This document shows, piece by piece, positions 50,559 to 63,000 of a DNA stretch of 64,000 nt. The DNA lies in contig JACBWW010000016.1 of NCBI GenBank assembly GCA_020086605.1, positions 14,673,408-14,737,407 on the forward strand, in the 5' to 3' direction. The stretch comes from Lanius collurio. Lineage: Eukaryota > Chordata > Aves > Passeriformes > Laniidae. The translations under genes were made by a program, and so were the position numbers. Below the pieces are notes generated by a model. That model saw nothing but the letters and a program-made list of their open reading frames with translations, searched no databases and was not told the DNA's origin. Numbering within the stretch: the stretch's first letter is position 1; the number at the start of each line of letters is the position of its first letter.

Positions 50559-52229
50559 GTGAGAGAATCTTGTTGAATCCAATTCCTTGCAAATGTGCTG
50601 TCCAAGTTCTCATACTATCTGAAGCAATATAGAAATACATTTATCTTCCCAGTTAACCTGGATAAAAGTAAAAAGGGAGAATGCAATCGCAGCAATGTGA
50701 TGAAAACTGCAGCAATGTTGTTCAAAAGGAAAAGCAACACGTTACATAATAAAATTTCCATTTGGAACATGCTAATTAGATCTGGCCACTAAAATGTACC
50801 ATTTAGCAAATTAGTGAAAGTGTAATGTGAAAATTCCTCATTGCATTCAGCAGTGACAGCACTACTGTAAGAGATGAGCCTTGCTGGACTTCAGTTTCCT
50901 CTCAGTGTGGAGATGCTGGTAGCTGTGATGGTACTGAGATGTAAAGCTTCCACATCTGTAACTATACTGAATCTTTAAAGGCTCTGAACAGAGCAACTTC
51001 TATATATTGACAGTTGCCTTGAAAAAATACGTTTTGTGTGATTTTTTTTTTAGAGAAATCAGGGGTTTTTTCTATACAAATTGTGTTTTTCTCGTGATAG
51101 CACAAGGATTAGAACAGTGTCTCTACTTTGACAACAGGAATAGGAAGGTTCTGAAGTGTCTTTTCTTTGTGTTCCTACTGGAACTTCAAGGGGTGTTGGC
51201 ACAGTTCCATCCAGCTGTTTAGGAATGTAATTTACTTCTGTCAGAACTGTGGAATTGAATTTAAGGCACCACTAACCATTATGTAATAGGCTCTATGTAC
51301 CATAGGCTCCTATGGAATTCCTGGTTTTTAGGACCAGTTTTAAAAACCTAGTGGTCCTGGTTTTTAATGGTAATTTAGAGGACTGGCTGTTTCTCCAGAA
51401 TGTGTGCCTAAGGAAGTGTGGCCTGCTTCATTACTGAAAAATGCATATTCTGGGGGATTAAATTTGTATGGCATTTTTTTGTCCAAGTCCAAAACTGGAC
51501 AATTGGAGTCCTCAGTTAGCCCCCACTCAACTATGAATGCAATGGCAGCATCATCCTGTTCCCTGTGTTTAATATATTAAAAAAAAAAAAAAGAAAAAAA
51601 GGAGTGACTTTCTGGTTTTTGAAAGAGAGGATTTTAAAACTCAATTTTTAGATGGATTTTGAGGTTATAAATCCAAGGAAATGCACTGCAGAAGTGGTCT
51701 GAAAGGCATAGAAAGATGCCTTTTGTTCTTGCACACATCTTTCAGAAGCAGCTGTTCTCTCTCCTGTGCAGCTTTTGAAGCACAGGTGCCCTTGGCACTG
51801 CCTCAGAAATTCTGTCACTCGTCCTGCCCTTACCTGGAGCTTTCATCTGCTCTGCCTCCCTCTTCACCGCTAAAGTCAAAGCAGGTGTCACTGTTAGAAA
51901 TTGTACAAGAACTACGGTGTGCCTGAGATTTCTGTTGTTCAGTGGCAAGATCCATTTCTTCTCCATATCCAAAGATTTGGAATTAATCTCAAAAAGCCAG
52001 CAGTGCTTTTTGAGTCAAGAATACTCTTCAAGATATTGGAGAAGACCTAGAGAGAGAGAGTGAGCCTGGAATCACATCTTAAAAATAAACATTTATCCTG
52101 ATTCTTGGGGTTGGTTGTTTTGTAGGGGTTTGAGCTATTGTAGTTGTTGAACAGTGTTGTTCTAATTTCTGTTTGACTATTATGTGAAAGTAGAATGGCT
52201 GAAATGTTTGTTTTTCTTATTTTCCATAG

Positions 52230-52365
52230 TCACATTGTCTTGATGCTGGCAGATGATATGGCATGTAATCCCAGAAATCCCAAACCCGCTACTGTGTTTA
52301 GTCATAAAAACATGGAGCTAAATGTCTATGGAGATGATGTGGAAGTGGATTACAGAAGCTATGAG
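52230..52365 (+). CDS. PIGK: PIGK coding exon 4
   Basis: One base plus 45 codons, acceptor TTCCATAG and donor GAG followed by GTAACT. The peptide [20 protein letters not shown] runs on to [13 protein letters not shown]. The cysteine in [10 protein letters not shown] is residue 94 here. It aligns with human Cys92, which forms the disulfide to PIGT in the complex (family knowledge). The residue is retained, so that link is expected in this species. Confidence 0.98.
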
Positions 52366-53581
52366 GTAACTATGCTTTAATTAAAACACTGGGTCTTTAG
52401 TGTTGGCTTTAAGATTTATGCAGCATCTTTGAAGTCTGAGGAAGTCTTTCTGTTCATATTACTGGTTTGGGGCAGGGTTTTTACTATCAGCTGATGAGTT
52501 TAAAATACATACCCCTCCCCTCCTTGATATTTGAGTTTGTATTTGAAGTTATTATACTAGAAACATGTTTAGTATATTGGCTATTTTAAATAATGGAATC
52601 GAACATATTACTGACATTTCTTTGGAAATGACTGTTCAGTGTCTTACCTTGCCAACACAAAAATTACTGTGAAAATTTTGGTGTGCAAGTGAATTGTTTA
52701 TTAGGTAAATTTACTTAAATTCCTAATCTTAAGCATATGTTCTTACAATGAAACAAAACCATAACCTAATCATTAGTGCAAAGCAATTCCTGTATAAAAA
52801 TCTGCATTCTGTCACCTTTCTTTTCATGTAATATTCCTTCATACCAGGCAGGGTCTTTACCAGTTGAGATAAAATTACACATCAGTTTCTTGATTTAATA
52901 GGGCTGTAGATTTATTGCTAAAGGTTTATTGGGTTGCATTTAAGTATTTAGTAGATGTTTTATTTCTCTGAAGCTTTATACAAGGAAGTGAAGACACAGT
53001 ACTGGAATAGAGATACATTCTTTTTATAAAGTTTTTTCCTGAGTATGAATTTATTGCTGGCATTTGAGCAGTGTACATGTACTTAAAGAGGAGATGGTGT
53101 TTTATAGGATGTCTGCAGTCACCACTCAGATGGATCTTATCTGATCACTCAGACTTATGTAATTGAATTAATCTTATTTTTTCTTTCTTGAGTTGCAGGG
53201 GGAATTTAAACTTTTTTTTTTTTTTTCCATGGTAACACACACTAACATTGGAGCATTTTGTGAGTACAGGAGCAGCTTTGGCACAATAAAGCTATATGCT
53301 GACAGGTTTTTAGATCAATGTAAATGTATTTAAAATTATAATGGATATAATTAAGCAACAGGCTGATGTTAGTGGAATAAAGTGAAAGCTACCACATGAT
53401 TCTTAAGCTGAAGTGAAAGCTTACACAGAAAATGTCTGTTTGTGCAGTTCATACCATGCCATAGTATGTCTGGTTAGATACCCTGCATATTTGGATGTTC
53501 CATTATTTATTTTCTGTAATCCAGCCTATAGCTGATCAGTACTTTTATCTTAAAAAAATTACTTTATCCTTCTATCCATAG

Positions 53582-53693
53582 GTTACTGTTGAAAATTTCT
53601 TGCGTGTTTTAACGGGAAGAATCCCACCAAGCACCCCACGGTCTAAACGTCTTCTTTCTGATGACAGAAGCAATATTCTAATATACATGACAG
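53582..53693 (+). CDS. PIGK: PIGK coding exon 5
   Basis: Thirty-seven codons plus one base, acceptor CCATAG and donor ACAG followed by GTAATT. The peptide VTVENFLRVLTGRIPPSTPR continues to SDDRSNILIYMT, the strand that leads into the catalytic histidine loop. The final base joins the first two of exon 6 to make the glycine of the GHGG motif. Confidence 0.98.
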
Positions 53694-54038
53694 GTAATTG
53701 CAGGTTTCTGTGTACAATTTATTGATGCTTGCTCAGTTGGATGGGTTTATGGAAAGCATCAGTAGTCCAAATGAACAAAAGGATCGACCAAAAGATTTTT
53801 TTATGGTGTTAGCATGTCATACTAATTAAGAAGAAATGCCTGTAAAGCATTAGTAAGCCAGTGTTGTTTCCAGTTGCAATGGTGTATGTGTACTATTCTT
53901 ACTGTACTAATATTTTATTTTGCTGGACTCTTTCTGGAGAAAGAGAATTGTGTTTACCTTGTTTTAGAAAAATGATCAACCAGGCTGAATATCTTCCTTT
54001 AACCTACATACTTGCCTAACTTCTGGGTTTTTTGTCAG

Positions 54039-54135
54039 GCCATGGTGGAAATGGTTTCCTAAAATTTCAAGATTCTGAAGAAATTACAAATGTAGAGCTT
54101 GCTGATGCCTTTGAACAAATGTGGCAGAAAAGGAG
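54039..54135 (+). CDS. PIGK: PIGK coding exon 6: catalytic histidine
   Basis: Two bases, 31 codons and two bases, acceptor TTGTCAG and donor AGGAG followed by GTAAGA. With the last base of exon 5 it reads GHGGNGFLKFQDSEEITNVE. The histidine of GHGG is residue 166 here, aligned to human His164, half of the catalytic dyad of C13 proteases. It ends in the helix FEQMWQKR. Confidence 0.98.
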
Positions 54136-54501
54136 GTAAGAAATAAGCATTATTTAGATATTGAATACTGAATATCCTGAACATACTCTTTAAATGTGTC
54201 TTACTGGCAGGCCTTGCTTACCTGCAGCAGTGATACTGTTTGTTGTCCCTAAAGTTGTGCAGGAGTCCGCATTCAGAAAGCAGAATTTTAGTTTTTGCTT
54301 TCAGCTTCCTGCAGTTAGAGCTGCTCAAGTGTACTGCTTTGGCCAAACTGGCATCTTAATACCAATCAGGATTTTAAGCCAGCTCATCAGGGTGAGCTCC
54401 TGTTCCTTAGGTTCTGAGCAGCTGCCCTGGTAACTGAAAAGCAAAGTATGTATGTGGTTTTTAGGCAGAAATGGGTAAGGAGGCTGTGTTATTTCTTTCA
54501 G

Positions 54502-54619
54502 GTACAATGAATTGTTGTTTATTATTGATACTTGTCAAGGAGCATCGATGTATGAACGATTTTATTCACCCAATATAATGGCCTTGGCTAGTAGCCAAGT
54601 AGGAGAAGATTCTTTATCA
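54502..54619 (+). CDS. PIGK: PIGK coding exon 7: catalytic cysteine
   Basis: One base plus 39 codons, acceptor TTTCAG and donor TCA followed by GTAAGT. The peptide YNELLFIIDTCQGASMYERF contains the nucleophile: the cysteine of DTCQG is residue 208, aligned to human Cys206. It continues SPNIMALASSQVGEDSLS. Both dyad residues are present, so the gene looks functional. Confidence 0.98.
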
Positions 54620-55334
54620 GTAAGTAGATTTATGTGATCCTGAAGACAATTTTCAGAATGCCTTAGTTAAAAGCACAATTTCTACTGACTTTTAACTGAA
54701 AATTTCTTTTCTAATTGCTGAATGTATGAGGTATTTAGTGTTTATTGACAGAACTTGTAAGTGTACTGTTCCTGCTTGTTTTTGTGGGCTAACAATGGAT
54801 TTCTGTCCTTGCTATGTATGCATTGCCTAGGATAGCAAGGAGTTTTATGGGAAGACTGCTCCGAGATGAGCGTGAGGAATATTCAATCTAGGACTTACTG
54901 CACTTGATATAAAACAAAACAGTAACTTTCACCTGCTGTAATTCCCAGCTGAATTGCAGAATGAGCAATAGGAGAGAGCCCAGCCAGACCAAAAGCAGCA
55001 GGCCAGGATTACCTGAACCCATGCACTGCTGTAAGATATGCTGGCTCTGCCAGCCCTGTTTTCAAATCCACAAATCCATGCTGGACTATTAAGAAACAGT
55101 TCCCTGCTTTTTGGGAAACATAGATACTACCAGGATACAGTTTATAGATAAACTGCATTGTTCACCTTATCAGCTGTAGGTTTCTTCACTGGTAGCTATT
55201 TTCTTTGCATAACTTGCCTAAGAAGAAAAAAATTATGCATAACTTTTGTAACATGCTATTGCATTCTGTTCCCTCTCCTGAATACTGAGTTCTCTCCTGC
55301 AAGTGCCCAATAACTGCTGTGTGTTGTTTTAAAG

Positions 55335-55445
55335 CATCAGCCTGACCTGGGGATTGGCGTTCATCTCATGGACAGATACACGTTCTATGTGTTGGAGTTC
55401 TTGGAAGAAATTCATCCTGCCAGTCAGACAAATATGAATGACCTA
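55335..55445 (+). CDS. PIGK: PIGK coding exon 8
   Basis: Thirty-seven codons, phase 0 at both ends, acceptor TTTTAAAG and donor CTA followed by GTAAGT. The peptide starts HQPDLGIGVHLMDRYTFYVL and ends in ASQTNMNDL, the conserved end of the protease core. Compared with human, DPAIG is replaced by DLGIG. Confidence 0.98.
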
Positions 55446-58400
55446 GTAAGTAGAATACTCAACATTCATGAATATGCTAATGAATTTAATAGTTCCAAAA
55501 CTAATCTGTTTTGTCTGTAGGGTTCTTCAAATGCTTTTTATGCTCCCGCTGTTTCTCTTGGAAGCAGCTTTGGAAGGAGGGTTTTGTTGCCATTGTTAAA
55601 TGTAGTTGTGTAACACTTCAAGGATTGTCCTCATTTGAAAGTGCTTTGCTGGCTACAGAAAAAATTAACCAAAATTAACCAGATTTTGTATTTTTCATTG
55701 AAGAAATAATAAAGTATTCATTAAATATTCATTTTAATAGAATGAAGCATTTGCATGTGAAAAATTTCAGTAGGAAGCTTCTAAAACCAGCTTAATGGAT
55801 AGCAGACACTTCGCAGATGTGGAAAAGCAGGCATTGGTGGTGTTTTGCAAAGGTGATTGAACAGTTAAAATTCTAACTGTGCACTTTAAAATGCCTGCAG
55901 AGACTAATTTATCTGTATACTTGCTTAGATTCCAGAGCAAGATATGTCCAAATCCACCAGTGTTTGGACTTCATTATAGCTGAGGCTAACATTATTGTAG
56001 ATCTCAGGTATGAAGCAGAAGGAAAAGAAGAAGCCAACAAGATAACATATGACAAAATTTATGTCACACCTCTCTAGCAGTGAGATGTGTACACTGGTGA
56101 GATGACATAAAAAGTAACTGTGTTTTATTTGCTCTATTTACCCTTTTTACCTGTTCTAAAGCTAGTTTCTTTGTAGTCATACATTATACTTTGGTACCTT
56201 GTACCTGTAAATCCTGCTGTGCCACATCACTGATCTAAGAGCCACCACATACAGAACACATTGCCGTAGATTGATTTCTGTAAAAGGAGCATCTGCTCAA
56301 AAGTTTTATGCCACCCTCTGTCTACAGAGGATGGTGTTAGCCTGACTGCTACATGGATGCTAGAATTCTATCTAAACAGCCCACACTTGGCAGATTTTCT
56401 GTTGATACAGAATTGATTCAGTGGCTAAGATTCAAGGTTCTTTTACTTCTATGGGAATGAAATTCTGTCCTATAATTTAATATCTTCTAATTATGGGATA
56501 CAGACAACTTTAAAATAAATCTTGATAAAGAAAAATATGCAAGTTCTTTATTGATTAAGTATCTTTGTCTAGCCTGTTCATTCAAATGTCACTGTAAACC
56601 AGAAATTTAATTTGTGTTAATAATAAAAGGTCATAAAAAGGAACAGTGCTTTCTACTGTGTAAGACCCTCTCTGGGAAGTGGTGTAGCTGGTCTGGCCAG
56701 CAGAATATTAATCTGATTATTGTGAAAAGTGTAGAAATTTGTTAGCTGGCAAAGCAGTTTACTTATTAAGCTCTTTGGAGAAGACAAAGTGTTTTTGCTT
56801 ATATGCCAAATAGTCAGGAAGAGCTGAGTAGAGTTATCCATGCTGGTAAATTCCTTACATCATTTACGTCATCTCACCATACATCGATCTGCTGATTGTT
56901 GCTCAGGGAGTGGAAGAGAAGGGACCCAAACATATCATGATTTGTGATAATTTGTTTAAGGCCAGGTTGGATGGGACTTGGAGGCCTGGTCTGGTGAGAG
57001 GTGTCCCTGCCCTTGGCAGGAAAGTGAAAGTAGATGATCTTTAAAGTCTCTTCCAACACAGACCATTGTGTGATCATGTATTGCACACATTTCAGCAAAT
57101 GTGATGACTTGACTTTGAGTTGGTGCTTTTCAAGGCTTCATCTAAGAGTTCCAAAGTGACATATGGTTAGTCCATGGTAAGGAGATAAACCTATTTTTTG
57201 CCAACAGTTACAGGAGGTACTTTGGCACTGAAATCCATTGTTAGTGTTAGCTGGCTTAAGGACAAAGACCTACTGCTTATTCAGCTCTGACTTTTTAAAT
57301 TTAAATTTATGCTTTCCAAGATCAGGGTAACTTAATGTTCCTATCTAGCTTTAAAATTAAATTATCTTTAGTTGTTTGATCCTCTGAAATGTCAAATGTC
57401 TTCTCTTTTTGGAGTACTGTGTGTTGGTTATACTGCTTCTATCCCGTTACCTCTTTACTTTTCTCTAACCACTCTTGAAACAGCTTCTCTTCACATCCAC
57501 CTAAGATTTGGATATTGCATTCCTGTAAAGAATGAGACATCATTTTTCATAATCCACTCCACCTACTCCCCACCTGCTCCATCTGTGTTGCTAAGGGATA
57601 GCATAAAGCTGTGCAAATAACTGACTTTAGGTTTGATCACAATTCCCTGAAAATAAAGACTACATTGAAATGTCACACATTTGAACTTCAAAAATAAGAT
57701 TCAAATAAATTTCTTAATGAGGTGTCATTTGTCATAAAATAGCTGAATTGTTATTAAGAAAAGTCAAGATAACAAGTTGGGGGAGTTGTTTAGCTTTGTT
57801 TGAAATAGTTTTAAAAAATGAGGGAAACTTGATATAGGAAAAAATCTGTTTAACTTACCCAGTGTTTGCCTTCTTTTTCTGTTAGAAGACTTCAGTTATT
57901 AGTGTTAGTCTGCTGTATAATTGGTTTGCAGTCCTTTCTCACAGTGGTAGAGGATGGTTTTTAACACTGAAGTTTTCTTCTCACTGCCGTTGCATATTTT
58001 TGTTCAAATTCATACCAGCATGTTGTGGTAGTAAACTGTTGTGGGACAGGTTGGAATTAGTTGGGTGCAGTATCAGTTTCCCACTTTCAGTGCTGATGCA
58101 GTTTTTTTGGACTCTCAAAACCTTGGCAGAGAGACTTACTTGTATAACTGCAGCATAATTTTATGCTTCAAATAGTGTGATTAAAACAAATACCTACTTT
58201 TTATAGTTTACTTCAGAGACTTAGTTTTTTTGTTGGTGCTCTTAATGGGAGCAGAGCTGGAGAAGATTGATAGCATTTTGGTGAAAATGGAAACTTTAGA
58301 GTGTTTGTGTGTGCATTAACAAATGGCTTTTGTATGGGAAGCATGATGCCAATGAGTCTAGTCCATTTTCAGCACCGGGAGGATAACAAGGATTTGATTT

Positions 58401-59909
58401 GCCTTGTCTTTTCTTTAGCAGCTGTGTCATAGAAGCCAACAAGAGAGTTGGGAATTGTTAAAAAAAGAACTCAGTGTCTGTGTGTGCTCGTATGCTTCAG
58501 GTAAAGGGGGAAGTGAGCTGAGGTCTCCCTGGACAAGCAGCCTGATGCCATTTGTTTACAGGCTTAAGCTAAAAAGAGATCAAAGAGAAACTGGGATAGA
58601 GCAAAAGGGAGGAATGGGGAGATAGAATCTCTCCTCTGTGAAGAAAGCCAGGTAGAGTAATTCCTCTCTGGGAAACTTTCTGTAATGTAGGGCTGTGTTG
58701 TCCAAACAACAAAAGCCTGTGCATTTTGTGTCAGGCTAAGCCCAAAATTTCTGCTGGGAAGTATGGCCTGAAACACCGGTTTTGTCAGTCATAATCTGGG
58801 ATAATTCAAGTTGCATCTGCACAGAGGTGATTAAGACCTGTGGTTTTGTCATAAGAATGCAACCTTGTAAGAGCTGACCCATGATGTAATTTAAGCATAT
58901 GAGCTCTAGATCCTGTGACTGATGGACCTGTTTGTGAAAATCACTTGGAGAATTTAATCTTAAGGAAGGTGAGCACCCAGGTGGAGAGTGACATTCTTAG
59001 TCCTGTATTAAAACCCTTGTGTTAAATGTTCTGGTGGCTGGAATTTTAAGGACTCACATAACCTCTGCTGTTACCGGGTGGTCTCTGTTTTGGCAAGTGT
59101 GGTAGGACTTGTGCAAGATGGGTTTGTGTCCAAAATGCATTTGTATTGCCTTGAGTGTCTGCTGGGTACATAACAAACTTGTTACTTAATAGGCTTCCTG
59201 TCTTTGTCAGGTGTTCTAAATGCTGCAACAAATCTGTCACTGTTCCATCTGCTTTTGTTAGTGCTGGTTTTGTCTTTCAGGTGTTGCAGTTTGTGCGGGG
59301 TATAGGGGATCTGCTAGGTAGACAAAATACAGGGGTAAAATAATTAGTAAGGTTTATAGCTAATTTGTACATGTCACAGGATGTCTGTGAATGTAAATAA
59401 AGCACGTTTGATGCTTGAAGATGCTAATTCTGCGTTAATTCTTAGGCTATAAACTAGAAACAAGACTGTAGATTCTTGCTTCTTTATGGAGCCTTCAACG
59501 TAGCTCCTTACCAAAGCTTGTTTAATTTTGCATGCCTCCCTTTGGTAAATAGGAAGAATGTATGCCCTCTTGTGACTTCTGGAAGGTTATAGCAGCGTTG
59601 CTGCATCTGTATTCAGAAATATATTTGTGCATTTGTCAGTTAGATGTAATTGATGGTTGGCTTTCACAGGAACATTTCTAAACTCAAATGGCATTGTAAG
59701 GAGAAAGGTTTTCAGAAATGCATAATCAAGATGTTTATGCATTTTAATGTGTTTGTTCAACCATTTTTTTTCAGCTATGGAGCTTGTACTGAAATGAATG
59801 CAAATTACATGTGTCATTTATCTTTTTTTTAGCAGTAGTTTTGTTTTGGAAGGTGTATGTAGAGACTGTCATTGAGGGACAGGATGTGATTGTTCATCTT
59901 GGTTTGCAG
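55446..59909 (+). other. PIGK intron 8 (4.5 kb)
   Basis: Bounded by GTAAGT and TTTGCAG. Contains one sense-oriented CR1 3' end (56955-57079). The rest is unique-looking AT-rich sequence with no other element recognised. Confidence 0.88.
56955..57079 (+). mobile_element. CR1 LINE 3' end, sense, diverged
   Basis: The sequence TAAGGCCAGGTTGGATGGGA is followed by GGCCTGGTCTGGTGAGAGGT, GTCCCTGCCCTTGGCAGG and TAGATGATCTTTAAAGTCTC. It ends TTCCAACACAGACCATTGTG. This is the sense form of the same CR1 3' region seen antisense at 32575-32752, with a degenerate terminal octamer. It is inserted in PIGK intron 8. Confidence 0.93.
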
Positions 59910-60082
59910 TTTCAGGTGTGCCCAAAAAGCCTGTGTGTTTCCACCCCTGGGCACCGAACTGATCTGTTCCAGCGCGACCCTCAGAATGTTCTGATTACGG
60001 ATTTCTTCGGCAGTGTCAGGAAGGTGGAGATCACCACAGAGACGGTTTCCTTGGACCGGGACGTGGCTGAGCTTGAAAGCAA
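59910..60082 (+). CDS. PIGK: PIGK coding exon 9
   Basis: Fifty-seven codons plus two bases, acceptor TTTGCAG and donor AA followed by GTAAGT. The peptide FQVCPKSLCVSTPGHRTDLF continues QRDPQNVLITDFFGSVRKVE and ITTETVSL, then a divergent acidic tail DRDVAELES. The first 45 or so residues are almost invariant in vertebrates, whereas the tail differs from human as is usual for this linker. About 65 further residues, including the C-terminal membrane helix of the family, should follow from downstream exons not seen here. Confidence 0.97.
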
Positions 60083-63000
60083 GTAAGTAGTCATTTTTTA
60101 GACTTGATTTGTATAGCTTTGTGCCACAGAAACAAAGTAGTTGTGTAACTGCCGAGGAAAAAGAACTCTGATTTTCTGTCATTTCGTACAAGGACTCAGG
60201 GAGTTAGTATGGACCTCCTACTGTGATAACGTTGTCAGCTGAAAACTTTGTTTAAAAGTACCCATTCCTTTCCTCATGCTTGTAAATAAAATGCTGCTTA
60301 AGACCAAGGTGAGGATATCAACAACAAAAGTAGTTTAGATTTTTCTTTCTTCCTTGACTTTCTTCTTTAATGCTCAAATATTTTGTTACTGAAATTCCTA
60401 CTTGTAGTAGTTTGCCCTCTCAGATAAGCTCTTGGTATAAGCCATCAGTTAGGTGTTTGATAACAATTAGATTTTTAATAAATCCTTTGTTTGATTTCTC
60501 TGAATTCTCTGGCCTTTGACATTATACTGTCGTGAGAATTTCTGTTCCTGAGATTCAGTGATTCTTTTCATTAAAATTACTGGTGTAAGTTCATTGACTG
60601 AAGTTGTAACAGGCCTTCCGTTACTTTGTGCATGAAGAAAGAAGTATAAACTTCTTTGTATTTTTGGGATTCTGTTGCCACCTATTGGGAAGATTTAAAG
60701 GAAGATGTGCTTGTTCTGTAGGGTTTTTTTTAACATTGTACTTCCATTTCCATTGTGTCTTTTGTGCTTGATGATACTGCCTTGTAGGAGGGGGAAACAA
60801 AGGATTGAAATACTGTGTTGTGTCAGGGACTAAATACTTTTCAACACATAAATTTATGTGAATTCTTGTCTGCCTTGTTGTTTACTGTTGCTCAAGCTAA
60901 TGGATAGCAGTTTTATTTATTTTAAAGATAACAGTAACTCTGGTCCTTGTAATTATAAATACCCTGCAAGGTTCAGCGTATTTCATATTATACCTTCATA
61001 CCATATGTATATCTGAATCATATGCATTAGTACATACCAAATAAGTCTAAAGCTAGTTTTGTGGTTCCTTAATACAGAACAATACTTAGTGACATTAAAT
61101 TTGTCTTTTTGCTGAAGAATAAAAAATCTCTTGGCAAGTAACAGATATCTTGCTAGTCAAAAACCATGAAAACTTACCTATGTGGGTTTCTAATTTGTGG
61201 ACAATTGAAAGGAGAAATAGATTTTGAAAGACTTTACCATTCTGAAACGGAAATGACTGGCTGGAATTTTCAGCTTTTTTTTGTGTGGTAGTTTGGTGCC
61301 AGTGGTGGAGGGATTTTTAATGCCTGACACTACTGGACTGGACTCATGAAAGCATGTTGAGAAATGGACACTCATGCACAGCGAGAAATATTATCCTTGT
61401 GAAATGTTCTGATATGTAATGAAAGCTGTATTACATTATCATGGTAATTCCACTTAAGTCTGTGAAATTGGAAGGAATGGGGGCATGCTGATTTGATAGC
61501 TGAATAGTTCTCCTTTTTACAATTTTCTAAAAAAGTATTTAAGCTCTCAGTGTCCTGTTACCATTTGGAAAGAGTTTATAGACAATATGTTTTTAACAGA
61601 GGAGAAAGTATGGAGACTGCTAAAAACATACTGAAAAGTTGTATAGCTGTAATAGACAGTTATGTGGAGTGCTTAATAAATTCCTTAAACAGAATTCTGA
61701 GGTCAGTACCTCTTAGTAGGATAGCTCTGTTCAGCTACAACAAATTTAAGAATTACAGCTTGAAGTGAATTTATTAAATGAAAATGTTAGTGCTTTTTAA
61801 AAATGCAGTTTTGGAGCATCTGATCTCTAANNNNNNNNNNNNNNNNNNNNNNNNNNNNNNNNNNNNNNNNNNNNNNNNNNNNNNNNNNNNNNNNNNNNNN
61901 NNNNNNNNNNNNNNNNNNNNNNNNNNNNNNNNNNNNNNNNNNNNNNNNNNNNNNNNNNNNNNNNNNNNNNNNNNNNNNNNNNNNNNNNNNNNNNNNNNNN
62001 NNNNNNNNNNNNNNNNNNNNNNNNNNNNNNNNNNNNNNNNNNNNNNNNNNNNNNNNNNNNNNNNNNNNNNNNNNNNNNNNNNNNNNNNNNNNNNNNNNNN
62101 NNNNNNNNNNNNNNNNNNNNNNNNNNNNNNNNNNNNNNNNGAATTCAGCTTTTGAATCAAGTTCAAAACCTTTACATTCTTCCCAAGTACTTAGATATGC
62201 CAGTTGACTTGGGCACATATAGTGTTAGGCAGTGGCCAGGTAATATCTAAAGTTGTTGCATGACAAATAAAGTGGGAGATACTTAAGTGTATCTAGTATA
62301 TTTTAACATCATCTGCGTAGCTTGAGAATATTCAGATATCACAGGATATTCCATTTAGAGTTTTCATTCTGTTTTCTGTCATACATTCCTTTTTACACCT
62401 TTCCTATGTAACACTGTTATGTTGTTTCATTATTTCTTCTTCATCTCTTCTCCCTGTGTGATCTTTACCTGCTATTATTTTTGCAGTTGAGCAGGTTGCT
62501 TTATAATTGCAGTCTCCTGAAGTGCTTGTTATTCTTTCTAGTGCTATTTATATAGAGGTCCTGGCTTGATCTTCTTGCTTTGCTGCCCATTTACTAAATA
62601 AAAATTAATGTCTGTTCCTGGAGGTTCTTCTGTAGCTGTGTACTCTTATGTTTCTGCTGAAGAAGACCATGACAATGGCTGGAGTATTTGGTATAAGTCT
62701 GACCAGGAAATATTTTCTTGTAATTTTGGCATGTTTTCAGCACTGTGAGATAACATGGGAGTTTCAATAAAACTGTATTACAGTTATTTGCTTCCTGTCA
62801 GAAGTACCAGCACTGCTGTTGATGTTTATTAGGATACTCTCCTTCTGTGATCTTTAGCAGAGTGAAAAAACTGGGGGTGAAGAGAAACAGGTGGCTGGAA
62901 GCATTGACTGTGGGACAGTTAGATCTTTGGAATTTAGTGGCCAAGCTCATGCTTGCATTCTTTATGCCATAGAAATTAATCTGGGCACATAACTATTAAA

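Larger units (their letters stand above)
46961..55334 (+). other. PIGK introns 1-7
   Basis: Seven introns separate exons 1-8: 46961-48389, 48444-50466, 50559-52229, 52366-53581, 53694-54038, 54136-54501 and 54620-55334. All begin GT and end AG. They are AT-rich beyond the CpG island, with an A run at 51579-51600 and a T run at 53212-53226. I recognised no additional exon, RNA gene or mobile element in them. Confidence 0.85.

Noticed and set aside
61774..62218. Open frames across the second N run
   Set aside because: Made almost entirely of undefined residues.
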